Made by a program: the position numbers and the translations under genes. Source: Nitrospinota bacterium (lineage in GTDB: Bacteria > Nitrospinota_A > UBA7883 > JADGGD01). Taken from it: a stretch of DNA of 16,331 nucleotides. Positions 14,711 to 16,331 of the stretch are shown one piece after another (the stretch's first letter is position 1; the number at the start of each line of letters is the position of its first letter). The notes beneath the pieces were generated by a model. That model was not told the origin of the DNA, ran no database searches, and saw only the letters and a list, made by a program, of their open reading frames with translations. The stretch is from contig JADGCD010000024.1 in NCBI GenBank assembly GCA_015229165.1, forward strand, positions 1 through 16,331. The letters run 5' to 3'.

Positions 14711-16057
14711 ATGCTCAACGAAGGGTTGGTTTCGCAGATCGCCGAAGAGCTGCGGGGAGGGCGGGACGGCGCCTCGCTGGTGGAGGCCTATCACACCGCC
14801 GACATCGCCAGCGCGCTGGAGCGGCTCGAATCCGACGAAGCGCGGATCGCCGCCTTCGACGCCATCCCCGAAGAAGAAGCCGCCGAGATCCTCGCCTATC
14901 TCGACGACCATTACCGCTCCATGATCCTCGAGCGCTCCTCCGCCGGGAAGATCGGCCGGATCATCACCCACCTCGACTCCGACGACGCCGCCGACATCCT
15001 CGCCTCCGTCGACGACGACATCGCCGAAAAAGTGTTGCGCTCCGTCTCCGACGAGGCGCCGGAAGTGGTCGCCCTGCTGCAGTACGACGAAGAGTCGGCC
15101 GGCGGCATCATGCAGACCGAGCTGATGTCGGCCCCGGGCCATTTCACCGTCCGCCAGACCATCGACGCCATGGCCGGGAAAGAGGAGGAGATCGGCGACA
15201 TCCACAACGTCTTCGTCACCGACGCCCAGCAGCGGCTCGTCGGCGTCGTGCCGCTGCGCAAGCTGATCCTCGCCGCGCAGGACAAAAAGATGCGCGATCT
15301 GGTGGGAGAGGGGCCGCTGGTCTACGCCACCACCGAAATGGACCAGGAGAAAGTCGCCCAGCTCTTCAAGCGGTATGACCTGGTCTCCCTGCCGGTCGTC
15401 GACGGCGACGGACGGCTTACGGGGCGGATTCTCATCGACGACGTGGTCGACGTGCTGGAGGACGAGGCCTCCGAAGACATCATGAAACTGGTCGGCGCCA
15501 ACGAGGAGGCCCTCGACGCCGGACGGTCGGCCCTCCAGATGGCCCGCTACCGCCTCCCGTGGCTGGCCAGCTCGCTGGTGGCGGGCTTCATCACCGGCGG
15601 CGTCATCCTCCAGTTCGAAGGGGCCCTCAAGGAACTGGTGGCGCTCACCGCCTTCATCCCCATCATCATGGGGGTCTCCGGCAACGTCTCCACCCAGTCC
15701 TCCACACTGGTCATCCGGGGTCTTGCCACCGGCAAGTTCAACCCCGAAGCCCTGACCAGCTATTTCGTCCGGGAAGTGAAGATCGGCGTCACCCTTGGCG
15801 CCGTCTGCGGCGTCGCTTCGGCCCTGTTCGCCCTCATCTGGCAAGGGTCGCCGATGCTGGGGGTGGTGGTAGGGGTGTCCCTTTTCCTGGCCATCATGTG
15901 CGCGGCCATTCTCGGCACGATCATCCCCCTCTTCTTTCGATGGGTGAATATCGACCCGGCCATCGCCGGGGGACCGATGGTGCTGGCGCTCAACGACCTG
16001 ACCGGCGTCCTGATTTTCTTCGGGATCGCCACCTCGCTGATCAGCTATCTGATCTGA
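14711..16057 (+). CDS. mgtE: MgtE-family magnesium transporter
   Basis: This is a homodimeric magnesium channel of the inner membrane, gated by cytoplasmic magnesium. The 448 residues follow the MgtE plan. A helical N-domain (about 20-135) is rich in acidic residues (AAEILAYLDDHYRS, DDAADILASVDDD). A pair of CBS domains follows at about 140-200 and 204-258. The membrane part runs from about 282 and contains PIIMGVSGNVSTQSSTLVIRG (from about 317) and DPAIAGGPMVLALNDLTG. Asp429 in NDLTG corresponds to the pore magnesium-binding Asp432 of Thermus MgtE. AGGCGG precedes the ATG. It has its own putative promoter, and its stop is nine bases from the stop of the convergent sspB-like gene. Confidence 0.97.
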   Translation: MLNEGLVSQIAEELRGGRDGASLVEAYHTADIASALERLESDEARIAAFDAIPEEEAAEILAYLDDHYRSMILERSSAGKIGRIITHLDSDDAADILASVDDDIAEKVLRSVSDEAPEVVALLQYDEESAGGIMQTELMSAPGHFTVRQTIDAMAGKEEEIGDIHNVFVTDAQQRLVGVVPLRKLILAAQDKKMRDLVGEGPLVYATTEMDQEKVAQLFKRYDLVSLPVVDGDGRLTGRILIDDVVDVLEDEASEDIMKLVGANEEALDAGRSALQMARYRLPWLASSLVAGFITGGVILQFEGALKELVALTAFIPIIMGVSGNVSTQSSTLVIRGLATGKFNPEALTSYFVREVKIGVTLGAVCGVASALFALIWQGSPMLGVVVGVSLFLAIMCAAILGTIIPLFFRWVNIDPAIAGGPMVLALNDLTGVLIFFGIATSLISYLI

Positions 16058-16066
16058 CCCCGCAGG

Positions 16067-16331
16067 CTATTTGATGACCCGCAGGTTGGCGCGGCTCTTC
16101 GCCCCCTTTGCGGGGGAGGGGGCAGTGGCGCCCGGAGGGGCGCTACCCGTCTGGGGGGCCGGTTCGGCGGCGGTGTTTCTGAACTGGATCACCGCGTCCT
16201 GCGAGCTGAGCTGCTGGATCGCCCCCCACGGAAACCGGCAGGTGTAAAGATTCCCCGAAAAGCGCATGGGGCTGCTGATCCCCCAGTCGTCGATGGCAAG
16301 ATGGGGGGTCGGAACCGCGCCGAATATGAAA
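16067..16331 (-). CDS. sspB: SspB-like ClpXP adaptor, C-terminal part only
   Basis: The frame is open to the window edge, so the 5' end lies outside; 87 codons and the stop are visible. The start of the visible part (IDDWGISSPMRFSG...YTCRFPWGAIQQLSSQDAVIQF) resembles the SspB core, where the fold ends with a conserved P-W-x-A-V/I region. A 30-residue Pro/Ala/Gly/Ser-rich linker follows, then the last five residues, LRVIK. E. coli SspB ends in LRVVK, the XB motif that docks on the ClpX zinc-binding domain. SspB captures ssrA-tagged proteins and hands them to ClpXP. The visible core has only about 50 residues, so the family call depends largely on the layout: core, flexible linker, XB tail. It is convergent with mgtE. 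Confidence 0.75.
   Translation of the reverse strand, partial: FIFGAVPTPHLAIDDWGISSPMRFSGNLYTCRFPWGAIQQLSSQDAVIQFRNTAAEPAPQTGSAPPGATAPSPAKGAKSRANLRVIK

Overview
The window is GC-rich chromosomal DNA with strong G/C preference at third codon positions. It is densely packed: no gene-free stretch exceeds about 120 bases, and no rRNA, tRNA, CRISPR array, insertion sequence or prophage is visible. A type IV pilus cluster, phosphatidylethanolamine synthesis genes and an SspB-like ClpX adaptor point to a Gram-negative proteobacterium. The ilvB-ilvN-ilvC-psd-pssA order is one I associate with deltaproteobacterial lineages such as Geobacter. The two-domain dCTP deaminase is best known from alphaproteobacteria. 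The lineage therefore stays open; I do not name a genus.

Left half (1-9182), all on the minus strand and read from right to left: a two-domain dCTP deaminase; a PilT/PilU-like ATPase; a small protein with a zinc ribbon and a degenerate receiver-like domain; the pilus platform protein PilC; a PilS-like membrane sensor kinase; aspartyl-tRNA synthetase; and the N-terminal three quarters or so of glutamyl-tRNA synthetase, cut by the window edge. Two good -10 boxes (TATAAT) overlap the stop codons of the preceding genes, before pilT and before aspS. They suggest that the pil genes and the synthetase pair can be transcribed as separate units within one co-directional run. No pilR follows pilS here.

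Right half, plus strand (9291-14132): acetolactate synthase large and small subunits and ketol-acid reductoisomerase (valine, leucine and isoleucine synthesis), then phosphatidylserine decarboxylase and phosphatidylserine synthase (phosphatidylethanolamine synthesis), apparently one operon. Its promoter lies face to face with a promoter for the dCTP deaminase gene, and their -10 elements overlap.

Right end: a YqaA/DedA-type membrane protein on the minus strand converges on pssA across a possible bidirectional terminator. A plus-strand mgtE magnesium transporter has its own promoter, whose 17-base spacer contains a run of nine G. The last 265 bases hold the C-terminal end of a minus-strand SspB-like protein ending in the ClpX-binding motif LRVIK.

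Most of the window is ordinary housekeeping DNA. The best candidate for something little described is the zinc-ribbon/pseudo-receiver protein between pilT and pilC, in a cluster that has the PilS sensor but not its usual partner.
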